Under the pieces are notes generated by a model. It was not told the origin of the DNA, did not search any database, and worked only from the letters and a program-made list of their open reading frames with translations. Of a stretch of DNA of 64,000 nucleotides, positions 46,728 through 62,300 are shown one piece after another. Each line of letters begins with the position of its first letter. Position 1 is the first letter of the stretch. The DNA is taken from contig JASVEC010000010.1 in NCBI GenBank assembly GCA_030770535.1, positions 62,001-126,000 of the forward strand, given 5' to 3'. This stretch comes from Batkoa obscura (Eukaryota > Entomophthoromycota > Entomophthoromycetes > Entomophthorales > Batkoaceae). A program made the translations under genes and the position numbers.

Positions 46728-47559
46728 TTATTGTCTTTTACTTTTGTTTTTAGTAATTGATTCATATTCCATTTTCCAAATATTATCACTATCTCTTGAA
46801 TCTCGAATGTAGAAAGATTGACAAATTTCGAATTGTTGAATATTATCAAAAAATGAACTAGTTCTAATTACTTTTTCAACAATGATATCCCATAAGATAC
46901 CAAACAAATTGCCTATTATATACCCTATAATCACTTGTTTTTGAGTGTGATAATTTAAATAAACTCTATATAAAACAAAATTATATATTAATGCATTGTC
47001 ATAGTACTTAATTAATATTTACCTTGAATAACAAACCAATAAACTCCATAAAATCAACCCAGTGGATATTATAGTATAATATAAATTATTTCTACTTTTT
47101 AATCTTTAAAACAATCATTAATTAAACAGGTAAGTGAATAAAATAGAATAAAATTACCTAAACCAAAGATAGATCATTGAATACATACAAGTGTAACCCA
47201 CAAACATGGCATGAGAACTAGGCATACCATGCCCTTTACCTAAGAAATCTAAATTTCAAAAATCAATACCACTTTCATATACCTTTATTTCAAATATTAA
47301 TAAACTCACCAGTAGGCCTATTTTCTTTGATTATTCTTTTCAATACAAAGTTGACTCCTTCGTTAATCAATTGCCCTAAAAACATCAACATAACAGCAAA
47401 TTCACGACGAGAGATGGCAATAGATACATAGGCTACTAAGATTGCTAATGGTGATAAAGTTAAATAGGCTAATAACTTGCCAATGATATCTTGGTGATTG
47501 TATTGTACATGAGTTAAGGAAATGGTAGCTAGACTATTGTTAACTATATTGTCAGCCAT
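46728..47559 (-). CDS. CAX4: Dolichyldiphosphatase (Cax4/DOLPP1-like)
   Basis: ER-membrane PAP2 phosphatase that recycles dolichyl pyrophosphate for N-glycosylation. Four exons: 47559-47310, 47248-47158, 47103-47023 and 46965-46728; 219 aa (yeast Cax4 239, human DOLPP1 238). The N-terminus SLTHVQYNHQDIIGKLLAYL and LSPLAI match DOLPP1 (the TLTHVxY start is characteristic). Motifs: LKRIIKENRPTG (C1), GHGMPSSHAMFVGY (C2) and YSRVYLNYHTQKQVIIGYIIG (C3). The C-terminus is a charged cytosolic tail. Convergent with the smaller PAP2 gene. Confidence 0.88.
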
Positions 47560-47886
47560 TTTTTATAAAACTAAGACTTCAAAAAAAGAGAATTCATTAA
47601 TTGAACTAACTGTCCAATTTGGTCTAAAAAAATTGAATGGAATTTTATTAGAATTAATGAAATATTAATAATGTTAAAAAATAAGTACTTTTAGAAATTA
47701 TGTTTTAACATAAAACATCACCTATTTGTTGTTTTTATTTAATACTTAATACTTAACTATTTATTCGAAACAATTCTATCATATACTACTTTTAATACTT
47801 TAAAAATAAAATAAATAAAATCAAAAAGTAAATTCTTTAACCTAATATAATTAATTTTATATCAAACAAATACTAAACCGTCACAT

Positions 47887-49783
<1,897 letters not shown>

Positions 49784-50709
49784 TATTTTTTTTAATAATT
49801 TGATAATTTTGATTTCTTACAACTTTCAAAGTTAAAATTTTAAATGATTGAGATATTTCTAATTTTCACGTTTTATAATTTAAGCTTTTTTGTGCTCATT
49901 TTTTGCAAGCAATTTTGCATAGCTTAGTGCTATGATTACCACATATTCTTCTATTAACAACTATTAATCGAACCCCGTAATGTTTAGAGTAACAAATCTG
50001 TTAAACATTGTCGGATTTTAAAGCGTTAGATCATTTCTATCCATTTTCTATCTCTTTAGATTAGTTTAATTATTATGTAAGTTTATTATAACACTGATCA
50101 AAAGTTCGCTATCAGCAACTTGAAAAAACCGATGTTTTTAATAAAAATGTACTTATTGATATCAAAAATAGCTAGCTACATGTTATCAAATGATAGTTTT
50201 AATGGCACATATGAAGTTTTAAACTTTCTATACAAAAAAAGTAGAATTTTAGTTATTGACTATATTGATTTTAGATTACAAAATAAAACTAAAAATAATT
50301 AGTTATAAATCCTAACCAATCATCATAATTTTGGATTTTCAGCAAATGAAATTGGAAAAATTGAAATATAGGAGGAATAGTTTTGAATTGTATATTGCAA
50401 CATTTTATTTGAAATAAAATAATTTTTATTAAATTTTAATAGTATTATTTGGCATCAATTATTTATAATGTATAAAAAATCCCCGCTATTGATTGATCTA
50501 AAACATTTTATAAATCTTATAAATCTTTATAAATCTCTAAAAAAATCTAGCTCTAAATTAAGAATATTGACAAATAGAACTTAACCAATGATAAAAAATA
50601 GGCTAAATGATTTGAATTCAAAAAAGGAAGTCGAGAAATTTAATGACGTGAGTATAAAACGAGTTAAAACTTACAAACACTCATTAAATTTATTACTTTT
50701 TATTTAAAG
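49784..50709. other. Intergenic, no feature seen
   Basis: 926 nt between the divergent LETM1 and FBP1 starts. AT-rich; the 60-codon ORF at 50120-50302 shows no family feature. FBP1 promoter elements cannot be identified by eye. Confidence 0.55.
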
Positions 50710-51882
50710 ATGTCGGATCACACTCAAACCAATATTATTACTTTAACTAGACATATCGTCACTGCCCAAAATAAAATTAAAGAAGCTTCAGGTGATTTAA
50801 CTTTATTATTAGCTGCTATTCAAGTCGGTTGTAAATTTGTTGAAGCCTGCGTACGTAAAGCTTCTTTAGTTTATCTGTAAGTTTAATAGAAAATCTGTTA
50901 AGTAGTATATTTGATATCTAATATTTCATTATAGTACCGGTTTAGCAGGTATGCAAAATGTACAAGGAGAAGATGTTAAAAAATTAGATGTATTAGCCAA
51001 TGAAATATTTATTCAAAACTTAAAAGCAAGTGGTAAATGTAAAGTGTTAGTAAGTGAAGAAGATGATGAGGCTATTTTTATTGAAGGAGAAGCTGGATGC
51101 AAATATTGTGTTGTTTTTGATCCTTTAGATGGTTCTTCAAATATTGATGCTGGTGTTAATGTTGGTACTATCTTTGGTATCTATCTTGTTAAACCAGGCT
51201 CCAATGGTACTGTTGAAGACGTACTTCGTCCTGGTAATGAAATGGTAGCTGCCGGTTATTGTATGTATGGCTCTTCTTGTAACTTAGTATTAACTACTGG
51301 TCAAGGTGTTAATGGCTTTACTCTTGATCCGGTAATAATTTCCGCTTTTTTATTTTTTTATTCTTTATTAATTAAATTTTTAGGCTATTGGTGAATTTGT
51401 TCTCACTCATCCAGACGTAAGTAATTATTTTAAAGTAATTTTTATATTCATTTGTAATTCTGTTTTAGATTAAAATCCCATCTCGTGGTAAAATTTACTC
51501 TGTAAATGAAGGTAATGCTGCTTATTGGGATAAACCATGCACAGAATACTTCAATAGTATTAAATTTCCTGAATCCTCAAAGAAACCATATTCATCCCGT
51601 TATATTGGCTCTATGGTAGCTGATGTTCATCGTACATTATTATATGGAGGTATCTTTGCCTATCCAGGAGATAAAAAATCACCTAATGGTAAATTACGTA
51701 TATTATATGAATGTTTTCCAATGGCTATGATTATGGAACAAGCTGGTGGTAAAGCTACTACTGGGGATTTACGTATGTTGGATTTTGTTCCTAAAGGGAT
51801 TCACGATCGTTCCCCTATCTTTATGGGTTCTAAAGAAGACGTTGAAGACATTGAAGCTTTCTACAAGAAATTTTCAAATTAA
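50710..51882 (+). CDS. FBP1: Fructose-1,6-bisphosphatase
   Basis: Gluconeogenic enzyme converting fructose-1,6-bisphosphate to fructose-6-phosphate; cytosolic. Four exons: 50710-50876, 50935-51331, 51384-51416 and 51469-51882; 336 aa (yeast 348). Exon 3 is only 33 nt ([11 protein letters not shown]). Motifs: [52 protein letters not shown] (Mg-binding FDPLDGSSN), [17 protein letters not shown] and [17 protein letters not shown], all full-strength. The protein ends [13 protein letters not shown]. The neighbouring FOX2 gene suggests a carbon-starvation pair, but co-regulation is inference. Confidence 0.97.
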
Positions 51883-53000
51883 AAATAAGTTAATTGTTTA
51901 TGATTTAGCTTTAATAATAGTTGTATTTAATTATGCTATTGCATATATACCTTGTAAAATAGGTCAAGTATTATAAAAGTGTAAGTCAATATTTTCATTT
52001 TGTTTAATTTAATAAACAAAATAGAAGTCATTAAAATATTTCAATTATTCCAATGTACTTACAAAATCTATGCTAATGTTTTGTACAATATTAAGAATCG
52101 ATAACTAAGAATTAAAGTTAAAGTATAATAGTTTAATATAGTAGTCTATATCATAGTTTAATATAATGGCTTAATATGATAGTTTACAATTTAATTTTTG
52201 TAAATGAATTTTTTAAAGAATTTGAATTAGTAATAAAAGGTTAAATAAATCCGCAAGTTGAAGAATCATCATGTGAATATTGTTTATCAAGCTTTTTAGT
52301 ACTTTCATTGAAAACATAACCTTATATTAGCATACAAAACATAATGTCCTTTTTGTTTCATTGTTTTGGTTAATTTTGTATAGTATAAGTTCGAAAAAAA
52401 TTAAGTCAAAATTAAAAAAACAATTCTCATATGGAAAATTTTGTTTCATTGTTATCTACTTTTTGGTCAACAGTTCTAAAAAAAAGCTACTAGTTCAGTG
52501 TCATAATAAAAATAATACCTTTAAAAATTTTATTTACAAAATTTAATGAATACCTTCAAGTTTGATTTACAAACATATTGAATAATTATAAAGAAGTTAA
52601 ACTATAGAATATAATTTTTGATTCATTATATTAACTATAACTCCATACTTTGATGGTCACAACACCAATACGTCAATGCACTCAACTTAGTTTAAACATT
52701 TGAAAAATAGAAAAGGATAAACTAAACATTCTAAAATTTAAGAAAGATTATTGGTTGAGATTAAAAGAAATGACAAATTAAATTCACATGAAAGAGTTAG
52801 ACACCAATTCCAACGTCAATGAATTTTAAAAGCCAATAAAATTTAATAAATAAAATTGGTTTGCTGAAAATAAGAAGTATTATTGATTCAAATAAAAGTC
52901 ACACTCACACGGAAAATGAAGCCTTAAAATAAATATAAAAACTATCATTTTTACTATTTTTTTATATTTTATTTCAAATTCAATTATTGTATATTTATAA
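51883..53000. other. Intergenic, no feature seen
   Basis: 1.12 kb between FBP1 and FOX2 on the same strand. AT-rich with a few short chance ORFs (for example 52361-52546). It should contain the FOX2 promoter; no repeat copy is present. Confidence 0.55.
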
Positions 53001-55969
53001 ATGTCTCCTGATTTACGCTTTGATAATCAAGTTGTAATTGTAACTGGTGCTGGGGGTGGTAAGTAATTAAAATATTTGCTTTAAATAGCAATTAATAAGT
53101 TATAAGCAGAATGCTAAGTTAAATTTAATAGGACTTGGTCGTGCTTATGCATTATTGTTTGCCTCAAGGGGTGCTAAAGTAGTTGTTAATGATCTTGGAG
53201 GAGGTCGTGATGGTAAAGGAAACAACTCGAGAGCAGCTGATGTAGTAGTTGAAGAGATTAAGAAAGCCGGTGGTGTAGCTGTAGCCAATTATGACTCTGT
53301 TGAAGATAGTGAAAAAGTTGTTGAAACTGCTATCAAAGCCTTTGGTAGAGTAGATATCTTAATCAATAATGCTGGGTAATTTTATTTCTATTATTTATGC
53401 CAATTGCTAACTGTTAAAAGTATTTTACGTGATCGTTCTTTTGCTAAAATGGCTGATCAAGATTGGGACCTTGTAATGAAAGTCCATCTTCGTGGTTCAT
53501 ATAAGATGTCTAAAGCTTGTTGGGAAATTTTCAGAAAGCAAAAGTTCGGAAGGTAATTTAAATATTTGTTGTATTAAACTTTATTCAATCTTTCAGAATT
53601 ATTATGACTGCTTCAGGTGCCGGTCTTTATGGAAACTACGGACAAGCTAACTACTCATCTGGTAAATTATCAGCTTTATATTTGGCTTTATACTAAAATG
53701 TTTCATAGCTAAACTTGCTCTTGTTGCTTTGAGCAACACTTTAGCTAAAGAAGGTGCTAAGAACAATATACACTGTAATGTTATTGCACCAATTGCTGCT
53801 TCACGTCTTACAGAAGATATCATGCCACCAGAGATTCTTGAGGCTATGAAGCCTGAATTTATCTCACCATTAGTAGCCTATTTATGTCATGAAAACACAG
53901 CAGAAAATGGTGGTATATTTGAATGTGGTGCTGGTCAATTTTTTAAACTCAGATATGAGCGTACTAAAGGATGTACTTTTAAAGCAGATTCAACATTTTT
54001 ACCTGGTGCCATCGCCGCAAAATTTGATAAAATTATGGACTTCTCAGAAGCTAATCATCCATCAAGCATTGGAGAAACTGATTGGATCAATCTACTTGAA
54101 GAAGCTAAAACCCTCACAACAAATGAATCTAAAGCTGATATGCGCTTAGATGGTCAAGTTGCCATTATTACTGGCGCTGGAAATGGTCTTGGTCGTGCCT
54201 ATTCCCTTTTATTTGGTAAATTAGGTGCCTCTGTAGTAGTCAATGATCTTGGAAAAACTAAAGATGCTTCCGGAAACCTTGTATCTGCCGCTGATCTTGT
54301 TGTTGAAGAAATTAAGAAAGCCGGTGGTAAAGCTGTTGCAAATTACGATTCAGTAGAATTTGGTGAAAAGATTGTTGAAACTGCTATTAAAGCTTTTGGA
54401 CGTATTGACATTGTTGTCAACAATGCAGGTATCCTTCGCGATCGTTCTTTTGGTAAAATGAATGACCAAGATTGGGATTTGGTTTACACTGTCCATCTTA
54501 AAGGCACATATAGCGTATCTAAAGCCGCATGGCCATATATGCTTAAACAAAAATATGGTCGTATCATTAATACTGCTTCTGCTGTTGGATTATATGGTAA
54601 CTTTGGTCAAGCCAATTACTCTGCCTGTAAATTAGGTATCCACGGTTTGACCCAAACCCTCGCTTTAGAAGGTGCTAGCAAGAATATTAAAGTCAATACT
54701 ATTGCTCCAAATGCAGGTACTGCCATGACCGCAACTATTATGCCACCAGAAATTGTTGAAATGTTGAAACCTGACTACGTTGCACCACTTGTAGCCTTTT
54801 TAGCTCATCCAGATGTACCAGAATCTGGCCAAGTTTATGAATGTGGAAGCTGTTGGATCTCTAGAGTACGCTGGCAACGTACCAAGGGTGCAGGTTTACC
54901 AGTAAATAAGGGAATCGCACCAGAAGATGTTGCTAAGATTTTTGATAAAATCACTGATTTTACTCACCATACCTACCCAACTTCTCTCAATGAATCTGTA
55001 AGTACTATGTATGAAAGCTTCCAAGCACTCTCAGGCGGTGATAGTAATGAATCATCAGAAGATTTAGTTGGTAATATTGAAGCAGCTCTTAAATACCGTA
55101 GTGAAGTAGCTGATTACAGCTACACTCAAAGAGATGTCATTTTATATGCATTAGGATTAGGAGCTAAACGTACTGAATTGGATTTAGTGTATGAAAATGC
55201 TGATAATTTCTTCACGCTCCCTACCTTTGCTGTTTTGGCTGGATTTGAAAATGGTGCTGAATTTAATAAGTTCATCCCTGAATTTAACCCAATGATGTTA
55301 CTTCATGGTGAACAATACTTAGAAATCCACAGTCCTATACCAACTGAAGGCACCCTCAAGACTCAAAGCCGTATTGTTGATGTTGTTGACAAAGGCAAAT
55401 CAACCATTGTAAGTGCTGGTATTGAAATCAAAGATGAATCTGGAAAACTTTTAGCTGATGCTCAATCTACTGTGTTTATCCGTGGTGTTGGTAATTTCGG
55501 AGGTCCAAACAAGGCCAAAGATCGCGGAAGTGCAACCGCTTTAAATACCCCACCTAAACGTGAACCTGATTATACTGAAATTTTAGCTACCCATGAAGAT
55601 CAAGCAGCACTTTACCGTTTGTCTGGTGATTATAATCCACTACATATTGATCCAGCTATGTCTTCAATGGGTGGTTTTAAAACTCCTATTTTACATGGTC
55701 TCTGCACATATGGTATGGCTGGTAAAGCCTTACTTAAAAAATATGGCAGAAATTCACCAAATGCTATGAAATCCATCAAAGCTAGATTCTCAAGTCATGT
55801 TATACCTGGCGAAAAATTATCACTCCAATCATGGATTGATCCAGAAAACAATAAAAAGGTTTTATTTGTTGTTGAAGTATTAGGTCGCCCTAAGAAATCA
55901 TACGCCATTACTAATGCTGCTGTTGAGTTCAATGAACCTGTTCAAGTTCCTTCCTCATCAAAACTTTAA
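53001..55969 (+). CDS. FOX2: Peroxisomal multifunctional beta-oxidation enzyme (Fox2/MFE-2)
   Basis: Bifunctional 3-hydroxyacyl-CoA dehydrogenase and enoyl-CoA hydratase 2 of peroxisomal fatty-acid beta-oxidation. Five exons: 53001-53058, 53132-53375, 53421-53552, 53597-53661 and 53709-55969; 919 aa (yeast Fox2 900). First SDR unit: [50 protein letters not shown] (YxxxK). Second SDR unit from residue ~310: [51 protein letters not shown]-terminal hydratase 2: [33 protein letters not shown]. It ends SSSKL, a PTS1 peroxisome signal. All introns lie in the first SDR unit. No steroid-carrier domain, as usual in fungi. Confidence 0.97.
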
Positions 55970-56005
55970 ATTTCTATCTAAATACATTTTTTATTTAAAG
56001 CTTAA

Positions 56006-56044
56006 TTTGTTTTGTTTTGTTTTGTTTTGTTTTGTTTTGTTTTT
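56006..56044 (+). repeat. TTTTG pentanucleotide microsatellite
   Basis: About seven perfect TTTTG units just after the FOX2 stop codon, probably within its 3' untranslated region. Confidence 0.9.
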
Positions 56045-56103
56045 AACTGAAAGTGATCTAAATCAAATATATCAACCAAAAGACGTATAAACTATTTATC
56101 ATA

Positions 56104-56200
56104 TGGGGATGTATTTTTGTGTTTAAGAATTTTACTAACAAATTTTCCACTCAAATAGTACTTAAAAAATGGAAAAAGTAAAGTCAAAAAAACATCCCCA
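56104..56200 (-). mobile_element. MITE copy 16 (near consensus)
   Basis: 97 bp, reverse orientation; TGGGGATGTATTTTTGTG...CATCCCCA with perfect 8-bp ends. TA on the left but AT on the right, so the target repeat is not preserved. Confidence 0.88.
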
Positions 56201-57943
56201 ATATTAATAGTAAAAATAGTTTAGATATTAAGTTAAACCAATTATTATAATACTAAATTTATAGTAAGTTTTCTTATAAACTCTTGAGTAAAGTTTGATA
56301 AGGGAGTAAGTAATCACTTATTTCATATATTATAGACTCTTGATTAGATAAAGTGACCTTATATAGGTACTAAGTATAAGAAAAGTAACGAAAATAAAGT
56401 ATACTTTTAAAACAGTAATATACTTAATTATAGATATTCAATGTAAAAGATGGGAGTCCTTAAATGATTATTATTTATTTTTGTATGATATGTTTGAAGA
56501 TCAAGTGATAAGTTCAATTAGCTCTAGGTTGAATACACATTTTCCTGTAGCAGAAGGACCATTATTCGAGATTTTAGAAATCCTTTTGCTTTTTGAACAT
56601 AAATTTTATTACCATTCATCTCTTTTATAACATATCACAAAAATTAAAAAATAGAAACGACTGGGCAATCAATGGTAAAAATATTTATGTGAGATTTCAG
56701 TAACACTATTAGTAACAAGCATAATTCTTTGAGTATGATTTCAATATGACTTGATTTTTTATTTTCACTTTTATTATCAGTTTTGTGTTCTCCAAAATCA
56801 TGAAACTCCTTTTCTTTAGATATATTAAATTGAATAGTGTGTATAGTAAATTTAATGTGATGAAAGAAATATATAGTACAATTTTTTTAATCACTAACCG
56901 CTGATTATGTGCTTTGATTCTCTGTTTCTAGTAAAATATTATTCATAACTCGAATACTTTTCTCTTTAATTATAATTTGAATGAGAGCTTCTTTAAAATA
57001 GTATGAATTTTTAATTGATCTTCACCTTGCTTAATATCTTTTAATTAAACGTAAAAAAATACCACTTAAAACATAGTGGAACCCTTGTAACTTCAAGTAT
57101 TAAAACTACACTATACCCTTATTATTTATATTAAAAGCAAACAGGGACTGGGAAAGTTTGCATGTATAATACCTAATTAATTTTCTTAACTTCAAAGCCA
57201 GAATATAGGTTCAGTGATATAGGATCCAGCTAATAATAGTACTCTATCACAATAAGAACTTAATATAAAGTAGGTATAAACTCGCTCAATATTCGTCTTT
57301 TTGGACAGCTTTATCAAAGATTGATGCAAGCCTATTATAAATGATATTCTATAGCAGTCGAATTGAAGAAATTATTTAAGCCCATTAATCTATGAAATGT
57401 AAGTTATATCCTATACTAATGTAAGGATTGTCTGTATACTTTATAAATTAAGTTTAATTACATGAGCATTTGAAGCAAACATACAAAGCCTTTCTTCAAA
57501 GTGTTTCTTTAATTCCTTATAATTTCAGTTTTTTCCATAAATAAAAGGTCAGGTTAATAGGATTGTTGCTTTTGATTCAGATGAACGTGAAGGAAAATTG
57601 AATTGTGTTTCCTAACAAAGGAAATGTCGCGTTAACAAATTTGAATCAATCTATTAGAGCTTCTTCTAATATCGGGCCTGATATTGAATTTAATTCGCTT
57701 TGGTACTTCAGGTATAAAGCTTAATCTCGTAGGTTTGAACGCAAATAGAGCTAATTTATCTGTCAATGTAACAAAAAGATTTTTAAACCTTTACTGGGAA
57801 AAAATGGAAATGGATTTCGAGTAAACTTTAACAAATTTTCTAACAATACTTTGAAATTTATCAAAAATTCCTAAAATACTGTATAAAAAACTAAAATCCT
57901 TTGGTAATTTTACTGATTGTAATTTAGCCCTTTTTAATTGAGG

Positions 57944-58195
57944 TTACTTTGAGTTAAATTTACTATCCTTTATATAAATGAAATTGAGAGCTTCCTTGTC
58001 TTTATATTTAGCTTCGATTTGATGTTTTTTCGATTCATATTCTATATTTTCGTTCTTATAATGTACAATTTCTCTAATAAAAGTATATTCGGTTTTCCTT
58101 TTTATATATCTTGAACATATTGGTAGCAATCTATCGCACTTAACACGACTTCTAAAGCCTTGGCCACATCTATGCTTTTTTTTATTCAAACACAA
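57944..58195 (-). pseudogene. Broken Zn2Cys6 DNA-binding domain
   Basis: 83-codon ORF whose start matches a Gal4-type binuclear zinc cluster: HRCGQGFRSRVKCDRLLPIC then SRYIKRKTEY. The spacing fits C-x2-C-x6-C-x6-C-x2-C-x6-C, but three of the six ligands are replaced (second by Gly, fifth and sixth by Tyr), so it cannot bind zinc normally. A charged linker follows and the ORF ends. Further minus-strand sequence down to ~57560 keeps some coding look (FIPEVPKRIKFNIRPDIRR) with stops. Best read as the remnant of a transcription-factor gene. Confidence 0.55.
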
Positions 58196-59230
58196 ACTAT
58201 TTCAATCCTTACCTATAGCAAAAATGTATAAAAAAATCACACATCACTACAAAACAACTAGTAACTTCAGATACCTCATTTAGTACCCAATTAAAAAGTA
58301 AAACCCACATATATAGGGTTAGTATCAGTTGTCCATTTAAAATACTGCCCATTAAATCAAAATTAAACAACCACTATTAAATTTTGGAATTATTTCAATT
58401 CTAGAAGAGCATTTAAACTAATTGGTTGTTTTTTTGAATGTATGCTTATAGACACTATCTTTTACTTTGTGCTATATATATAGTATTTGGACTTATTTTT
58501 AAATTCAAAGACGATTGAAGTAAAGCATATTTAATGCTAATATTTAATCATTATATCGATTTACTAGACTTTTGATCCTATTTTTATAATTTAGACTTTA
58601 TAGATATTTCAAATCAATTTGATTGTTAATACAGTATGTGATAATAATATGGCACTACTTGATATTTTAATTTAATAGTTTTAAAAAAAACATGAATTTA
58701 ATTACAGCTTTTATGTTTGCTCCTTCAGCTTTTATATTTTCAGCTTCAAGTTAAATACTCAATATTTTATTAATTATCAAAATTTAGGTATAGCTATAAT
58801 AAGCAAGGTATAAATATTTGTATAGTAAGAAAATATGTTAACAAAAATATTTTGAAGCTGTCATTATCTTTACTAAATAAAAAATAAGAATAGATAAAAT
58901 CATAAAAATAGATTGTAAACTTTAACTCTTTGTATAAAAATAAATACACAATGTAAAGTTTTTATGTAATTAAAATCTCTTGTTAAAATTCTACATTACC
59001 ATGTATATTTTACTGTTATGATTATAAATACGAAAAGAAACTACGGAACTCTCTTTAAAGTTTAAAACAACTCTTAAAATAACCAACTAATATAAAATTA
59101 GTTTAATAAAAAAAGTAATCATCAAAACAGTAAAATACGATAGCGATAATAGCATACGAAGTATAAGTAAGTTTTCTGATTGATAGCTTTTTAATAGTGA
59201 TAATAAACAAAAATAAAGAATAACTTCAAA

Positions 59231-59328
59231 TAGGGATGTGTTTTTTGTTTAAGAATTTTATTACAATCTTTCCACTCAAATAGCGCTTAAAAAATGGAAA
59301 AATAATGAGACTAAAAAAAACAGCCCCA
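59231..59328 (-). mobile_element. MITE copy 17
   Basis: 98 bp, reverse orientation; TAGGGATG...CAGCCCCA, AA on both sides. Ends only 31 nt downstream of the ABC transporter stop codon. Confidence 0.82.
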
Positions 59329-59359
59329 AATGTTAAAATATAGGAAATTTTTAATTAAA

Positions 59360-62300
59360 TCAAAGTGATTGATTTTGAACCAAGGATGTATAGAAACCAT
59401 TAAGTGCCAGAAGCTCATCATGAGTACCCATTTCTACTTTTTTACCATTCTTCATAACAACGATTATATCGGCATCTTGGATAGTGGATAAACGATGGGC
59501 AATAGTAATTGTAGTTCTACCTTCTGAAGCTTTATCCAAAGCATCTTGCACAACTTTTTCAGATTGAGAGTCCAAAGCAGAGGTAGCTTCATCTAACAAT
59601 AGTAATCTTGGATTACGAATAAGTGCTCTAGCAATAGCTATTCTTTGTTTTTGACCACCTGAAAGTCTACCACCACGTTCACCACATGAAGTATTGTAAC
59701 CATCTGGGAGATCCATGATAAAATCATGTGCATTAGCCATTTTAGCTACATGGATAATTTCTTCTTTTGTAACATCTCTTTCTGCTCCATAAGCGATATT
59801 ATCCATAACTGAAATATTGAAAAGTACAGGTTCTTGACCAACGGTAGATAATTGACTTCTTAAATAAGGTACATTCCATTCGCCGATATCTTGACCTTCG
59901 ACTTCAAGCTTCCCAGAATTTAGGGTATAGAACATTTGGATAAGCCCAATGATAGTTGATTTTCCAGACCCAGAAGACCCTACTAAAGCTACTTTTTTAT
60001 CTCTAAGTACTTCTAAATCTAAGCCATTTAAGACTTTAGTATTGGGTCTGGATGGGTAAGCGAAATGAGCATTTTTACTTGAAATATTACCATATAGTTG
60101 CTTGCTTTTATTACCATAAGCATCTGATTGATTGATTTTGGGTGTACGGTCTAAAAGACTAAACACTTCATTTGCTGCAACTTTAGATTTAACAAAGGAA
60201 GTTAATTCGCTAGAAGCATACCCAAAAGAATTTCCCATAAACATAATTGCAGTGATCACTTGAAACATATTGTTATAGGTATATTCCTGATTGATTACCA
60301 AGGTGGTACCATACCAAAATAGTAAAGCGTTGATGAAATGGGGGATGCCCATAGCAAATGAGTACCCTATCGCCGATTTAAGATAGCCAATTCTAGAAAT
60401 TCTGTGAGCTTTTTCAACTCTTTCTAAATAGTCCTCGAAGAAAAGATTCTCTCTGTTTAATGAGCTAACAGTACGCTTATTAAGGATAGATTCCATAGCG
60501 AGTTGAGACACTTTTAAATATGCAAGCTTTGTTTTCTCATTGACATCAGATAAAGCGGAAACTTGAACAAGTTGTCCATAAACAGTGAGTGGGGCAGTGA
60601 CTAATGCAACTAAAGTGAGTTTCCACCCACTAGAGAAGGCAATACTCAAACTAGCGATGGCGCAAGACAAAGCACTAAAAATTGGCCCTAAAAATTTGCC
60701 AACCAAACCTTGAACGTTTTCGGCCTCAGTTGATAGTTTACCAGTGATAATTCCAACCGAATTCTCGGGAGCATCATAAAAACCGACTTCTTGAGTTAGT
60801 AAAGAACGAAAACATTTTTTACGAATTTCGTAAGTAAGATACTCTCCTAATGTATTGAAACCAGCGTATCTCATAAAACCAGCAATTAAGCAACCAATAG
60901 CCAATGTTAGAAACATAAGGGACCAGAAGTTGATATTATCCTGTCCTTTCTCTATTAACCCTGGAGTAGTCAAATCAAAGAACGATTGCGTTACATTAGT
61001 AAGAAAAATTGAATACATGGGGAATGCGACACCATCCAATAATGCTCCAATAGCACCGATAAGCCCAAAATACCAATGTGATGATACCATTTTCAAGCAT
61101 CTCATTAACGCCATTGAGACCTTTCCTTTGTTCCTTTTGCTCTCAATTAATTCCTTTGGAAGGGTCTTGACTCGACTTGTCATCTTAAATAAGCCCTCAT
61201 CTAATTCCTCAATTCCATCAATATCCAACACTACCTCCTCTTCACTTGTGTCTTTAATGATTATATCATCACCTTTGGTTGCTTCTTCTTCCCCACTTTT
61301 TCTAATCTCTTGTTGTTTAACTAAGTTGGCATAAGCACCATTGAACTCAATCAACTCACTATGACTTCCTTCTTCAATAATAGTACCCTTATCGAAAACA
61401 ATAATCTTATCTGCTTTCTTAATAGTAGATAGACGATGTGCAATCACAATAGTGGTTCTATCTTTAGCAGCATTATCTAATGCTTTCTGAACAATTCTTT
61501 CTGACTCAGTATCTAAAGCTGAGGTAGCTTCATCAAGTAATAATATAGTTGGATTCTTAATTATAGCTCTAGCAATAGCTATTCTTTGCTTCTGCCCACC
61601 ACTTAATTGAGAGCCACGATCACCAACCATAGTATCATATTGTTGTGGTAATTTCATGATAAAATCATGAATATTAGCTAGTTTGCAAGCACTTACAACA
61701 CGATCATATAATTGCTTAGCATCAGCTTTAAACTCATCATCATTCTTTAAGCCAAATAATATATTCTGTTTAATAGTAGTACCAAACAAACATGGTTCTT
61801 GACCTACTAGGCCAACGTGTTCTTTTAAGAATTTATTCGAGATTTTAGATATATCTATTCCATCTAACAAAACTCTTCCAGATGTTGGGGCATAGAACCT
61901 TTCTATCAATCCAATACAAGTACTTTTACCACTACCAGAATGACCAACTAAAGCAACCGTTTGTCCTTTTGATGCTTCAAAACTAATACCTTTAAGGATC
62001 TGAATATCCATTCTAGATGGGTAACTAAACTGTACGTTTTCAAATGTTATATTCCCCTTTACTGGTGACATTTTAGATTGATTTTTTATATGTTCCTCAG
62101 TCACTAAAAATGGATCAATGCTTGACTCCCTTTCAATGATTTCAAATAACTTAGTAGCAGCACCTTGTGCTGTAGCAACTGCACTAATATAAGGAGAAGC
62201 CATGCCCAATACCATGGAGCCAGTTAACACATTAAAGAATACTGTTAACACGTCGCCGGCCTCTTGTTCCCTGTCATGAATTAATTTGCCACCATACCAC

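Larger units (their letters stand above)
55970..59359. other. Gene desert with two MITE copies and decayed coding remnants
   Basis: 3.39 kb without an intact gene. It holds a TTTTG microsatellite (56006-56044), MITE copies 16 and 17 and a broken Zn2Cys6 remnant (57944-58195). Near 56491-56630 a plus-strand frame reads MFEDQVISSISSRLNTHF then PVAEGPLFEILEILLLFEHK before a stop; it looks once-coding but I do not recognise it. Confidence 0.55.

Noticed and set aside
50120-50302. 60-codon ORF upstream of FBP1
   Set aside because: AT-driven composition, no motif, no intron structure or neighbour logic; likely chance.
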